A stretch of 64,000 bases of DNA from Bacteroidales bacterium (GTDB lineage Bacteria > Bacteroidota > Bacteroidia > Bacteroidales > Muribaculaceae): the NCBI GenBank assembly GCA_015061055.1, contig SUXH01000002.1, positions 124,001-188,000 of the forward strand. Reading direction: 5' to 3'. The position numbers and the translations under genes are program-made. Of the stretch, positions 61,878 to 64,000 are shown piece after piece (positions within the stretch are counted from its first letter, which is position 1; the number at the start of each line of letters is the position of its first letter). The notes beneath the pieces were generated by a model. It made no database searches. It was not told the DNA's origin and worked only from the letters and a program-made list of their open reading frames with translations.

Positions 61878-63467
61878 TTACTTTTTTCCTTTGTAATTCA
61901 CTGTTACAGGTGTGAACTCGTTGCTATATCCATCGTACACACACACTGCATACCAATGACTCTTTTGTTTCTTCTTTGGCAATTGATACTTATTGTCGTA
62001 AGATATTGCAAGCAGATACTTTGCATCAAGTCCGTCGCCGTCCTTGCTCATTGCATCGGCATAAGAAACCTTGTTTGGCACAGCATAAACGGTATATTTC
62101 ACAATCGACTTGCCCTTTTCCACCTTATCCCATGTCAAAACACCTTTTTTCAACACAGCATTGCTCACTTCACCAAGATTCGGAGCTTTCTTCCAAGTAA
62201 TTACAGGATTCAGAGCCAATGTGTTATAACAATATTTCATCAGTGTATCGCCCACTGCCGCATCACCGGGTCTACGACCATAAAGTCCTCTTGACGAGAA
62301 ATAAATTGAGCCCGAAGCATTGTTCAACGTATATTTGCGATTAGCTTCCACTTGCTTCACATATTCGCCAAACACCGATGGATCAGGACCTTTGCGACGA
62401 GGTTCACCCTTCACGCGGCGATTTGCCGAACCTATCGAATGGCTTGAATAGAAATGGCGACCGAAATAGTTGGCGGCGCGACTCCAATATTCACATATTG
62501 GTCCGTAAGGAGCTGTTTCGTGCCAAGTAGCCCAATAGATTTGAGGCGATATGAAATCGATACTCTTTTCATCGAGCCATGCTACAGGATCGGAGAAGAT
62601 TGTGGCATACTGCCAGTCGGGAGCCTTAACATCGCAAGGTTTCAAGTCGGCATAACGAGCACCCGAAGTCTCAGCCTTTCCGGCCACACCCGCAGGCGAA
62701 ATTCCGAAACGCACATCAGGACGCAAATTCTGAATCATATCATACACCTCTTTCACCATCAAGTTCACGTGAGCACGACGCCAATCGCCAATACTCATCC
62801 CCTTCGATGTAGCATTATACAATGCATAATCGGCAGCGGTGCTGTCCTGTGCTATATTGTTGGGATAGAAATAGTCGTCGAAAAGCACACCATCCACAGC
62901 ATAGTTTTCCACCACTTCACGACACACATCTACGATACGCTTACGACACTTATCGAGAGCCGGATTTAGTGTGATGTACTTACCGTCGTGCGACAGCAAC
63001 CATCCGTCACGTTGCATTTCCATATCATGCTCGGTAGTCCAGCGGTCATAACCCGAACGCGACCAACGATAAGGATTCATCCACGCCCAGCACTCTATAC
63101 CACGCTTATGGCATTCTTCCACACAGAACGCCAATGGGTCCCAACCTGGTTCGAGACCACGCTCGCCGGTGAGATAAGACGACCAAGGACAATAAGCCGA
63201 CTTGTACATCGCATCACTCTCGCTGCGCACCTGGAAGCACACCGAAGTAATGTTAAGAGCCTTCATCTTGTCAAGATAATCACACATTTCTTGTTTCTGA
63301 GCTGCTTGAGCCTCGGCACCCACGCCGATAGTCTTAGGCCAATCCATACTGCTCACTGTGGTGTACCACACCGAACGAAGTTCACGTTTGGGATTCTCAG
63401 CATTCATCGAACCACAAAACAGCGCCACAAGCGCCATTACAGCCCATAGTTTTAGATTCTTTTTCAT
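61878..63467 (-). CDS. GHL10 (DUF187) family glycoside hydrolase
   Basis: A 529-residue secreted protein with a signal peptide (about 1-23). The catalytic barrel (about 27-390) begins ELRSVWYTTVSSMDWPK and includes CWAWMNPYRWSR, VDGVLFDDYFYP (probable acid Asp pair) and DFISPQIYWATW, typical of the GHL10/family-10-like hydrolases that act on cell-wall or mucin-type glycans. A fibronectin-III-like C-terminal domain (about 430-529) follows. Substrate unknown. Confidence 0.88.
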   Translation of the reverse strand: MKKNLKLWAVMALVALFCGSMNAENPKRELRSVWYTTVSSMDWPKTIGVGAEAQAAQKQEMCDYLDKMKALNITSVCFQVRSESDAMYKSAYCPWSSYLTGERGLEPGWDPLAFCVEECHKRGIECWAWMNPYRWSRSGYDRWTTEHDMEMQRDGWLLSHDGKYITLNPALDKCRKRIVDVCREVVENYAVDGVLFDDYFYPNNIAQDSTAADYALYNATSKGMSIGDWRRAHVNLMVKEVYDMIQNLRPDVRFGISPAGVAGKAETSGARYADLKPCDVKAPDWQYATIFSDPVAWLDEKSIDFISPQIYWATWHETAPYGPICEYWSRAANYFGRHFYSSHSIGSANRRVKGEPRRKGPDPSVFGEYVKQVEANRKYTLNNASGSIYFSSRGLYGRRPGDAAVGDTLMKYCYNTLALNPVITWKKAPNLGEVSNAVLKKGVLTWDKVEKGKSIVKYTVYAVPNKVSYADAMSKDGDGLDAKYLLAISYDNKYQLPKKKQKSHWYAVCVYDGYSNEFTPVTVNYKGKK

Positions 63468-63583
63468 ATAATAGTAGTTTTGGTAAGTAAATTTAGCTAT
63501 AAAGGTACAACAATTTCCGTAAATCCAACAAATTTTAAGCTCCTTCTATTAACCACGTGTAAGAAAACCTTGATATATATCAC

Positions 63584-63602
63584 GAACGCCCGAAGGGTGT
63601 TC
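63584..63602. repeat. Small palindrome, first of the terminal repeat cluster
   Basis: GAACGCCC-GAA-GGGTGTTC (one G-T pair). A related inverted copy lies near 63913-63931 (CATCCTTCGGGCATTC). Confidence 0.7.
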
Positions 63603-63606
63603 CGCA

Positions 63607-63624
63607 ATAGAAGCCCTGAGATGA
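63607..63624. repeat. 18-bp inverted repeat, left copy
   Basis: ATAGAAGCCCTGAGATGA is the exact reverse complement of 63783-63800, spanning 194 bases in all. Confidence 0.85.
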
Positions 63625-63652
63625 CGTGAGCGTAGCGAACGGAATCTTAGGG
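63614..63652 (+). repeat. Mini-repeat unit bounded by CCCTGAGAT / ATCTTAGGG
   Basis: A 39-base unit with near-perfect inverted ends. The segment 63740-63793 is a 54-base version in the opposite orientation with a different inside. Confidence 0.7.
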
Positions 63653-63739
63653 ATAACCAATCACCCTGCCGATGCCTACGTAGAATACGTTGCACTAATG
63701 AAACATCTCCGATGTTTTTTCTCGTGGGTATCTTATTTC

Positions 63740-63793
63740 CCCTAAGATTACGGCAAGCCGTGAGCTAAAGGTTCACTATCGTTCATCTCAGGG
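63740..63793 (-). repeat. Mini-repeat unit, inverted copy
   Basis: Bounded by CCCTAAGAT and ATCTCAGGG. Contains a small hairpin ACGGC-AA-GCCGT followed by GTGAGCTAAAGGTTC, which is repeated at 63888-63902 after another hairpin (ACGAC-GCA-GTCGT). Confidence 0.7.
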
Positions 63794-63800
63794 CTTCTAT
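63783..63800. repeat. 18-bp inverted repeat, right copy
   Basis: Exact reverse complement of 63607-63624. Confidence 0.85.
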
Positions 63801-64000
63801 TATGTTACGCATTCTGCGTAAATTATTCCGTTATTGTACTCGAACTGAAGATTCACTATCGCTCATCTCAGGGTTTACGACGCAGTCGTGAGCTAAAGGT
63901 TCCATTGCAAAACATCCTTCGGGCATTCTTTATCGCAATTAAATGCTTTCAGCATTATAAAGACACTTCAGATACCCTCGAAGATGTTCTCTACGCCGAA

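Larger units (their letters stand above)
63468..64000. other. Non-coding repeat-rich region to the window end
   Basis: No credible gene. From about 63580 on the sequence is a dense set of short palindromes with 2-4 base loops (for example TACGCA-TTC-TGCGTA at 63805-63819 and AATGC-TTTC-AGCATT near 63941) and shared linker phrases, as in repetitive extragenic palindrome clusters. The transposase that would mobilise them is not in the window. Confidence 0.65.

Noticed and set aside
63468-64000. An insertion sequence at the right edge
   Set aside because: Repeats and inverted ends are present but no transposase frame is visible; only a repeat cluster can be supported.

Overview
The window looks like chromosomal DNA of an anaerobic gut-type member of the Bacteroidales (Bacteroidota). 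The evidence is a SusC/SusD pair, type IX secretion (T9SS) genes and cargo, a fused MurF-alanine racemase, a C10 peptidase, DUF2807, GSCFA and Cbp1-like proteins, and many promoters of the Bacteroidota form TTTG-N19/20-TAnnTTTG. The family cannot be settled from sequence alone; Muribaculaceae, Barnesiellaceae and Prevotellaceae are all possible. No rRNA, prophage, CRISPR array or intact transposase was seen.

Layout. 1-8.9 kb (+): the 3' end of porU, small membrane proteins, a GT2 glycosyltransferase, a nitroreductase, two conserved envelope proteins and an NfnA/GltA-like flavoprotein pair, ending at a shared terminator opposite a purine permease (-). 10.4-10.6 kb: signal recognition particle RNA and tRNA-Thr back to back. 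10.65-14 kb: a YeiH-type exporter, then an AT-rich accessory patch. The patch holds an orphan membrane protein, an 18-bp direct repeat pair enclosing a promoter, a long rod-like RNA fold and a small secreted protein, and an orphan 302-residue protein. 14.1-21.9 kb (-): metH, a low-molecular-weight tyrosine phosphatase, lpxB, a cysteine-rich mini-lipoprotein and an acyl-CoA ligase. 22-26.1 kb (+): mtaB, a lipid A-type acyltransferase, a GT2 enzyme and surE. 26.2-29.8 kb (-): a secreted zinc-ribbon-like protein, a NodB-like lipoprotein, an unknown secreted protein and a C10 cysteine peptidase. 29.9-37 kb (-): a four-gene susC-susD-lipoprotein-lipoprotein operon. 37.5-43.6 kb: a DUF2807 lipoprotein, tRNA-Pro (+), and a four-gene export operon (TolC, HlyD, two ABC-2 permeases). 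43.9-49.2 kb (-): tRNA-Lys, an AI-2E family permease, a Cbp1-like lipoprotein, rsmI, an acidic protein and dacB. 49.3-56.8 kb (-): three tandem phosphodiester glycosidase paralogues with T9SS tails. 57-61.8 kb (+): GSCFA, murF-alr, tadA, esterase. 61.9-63.5 kb (-): a GHL10 glycoside hydrolase. 63.5-64 kb: a non-coding cluster of nested inverted repeats.

How parts may work together. PorU at the left edge is the T9SS sortase that would process the C-terminal sorting domains of the three glycosidase paralogues and perhaps the C10 peptidase. The susCD operon lies directly downstream of the C10 peptidase gene cluster on the same strand and has no carbohydrate-active enzyme of its own, so a RagAB-like peptide uptake role is a reasonable hypothesis. 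Cell-envelope biogenesis (LpxB, acyltransferase, MurF-Alr, DacB, glycosyltransferases) is well represented.

The most unusual element is the 12.07-13.01 kb cassette: a consensus promoter, a roughly 200-nt RNA with seven nested complementary segments and a possible switch of pairing partners, and an unrecognised small secreted protein, all between two identical 18-bp repeats.
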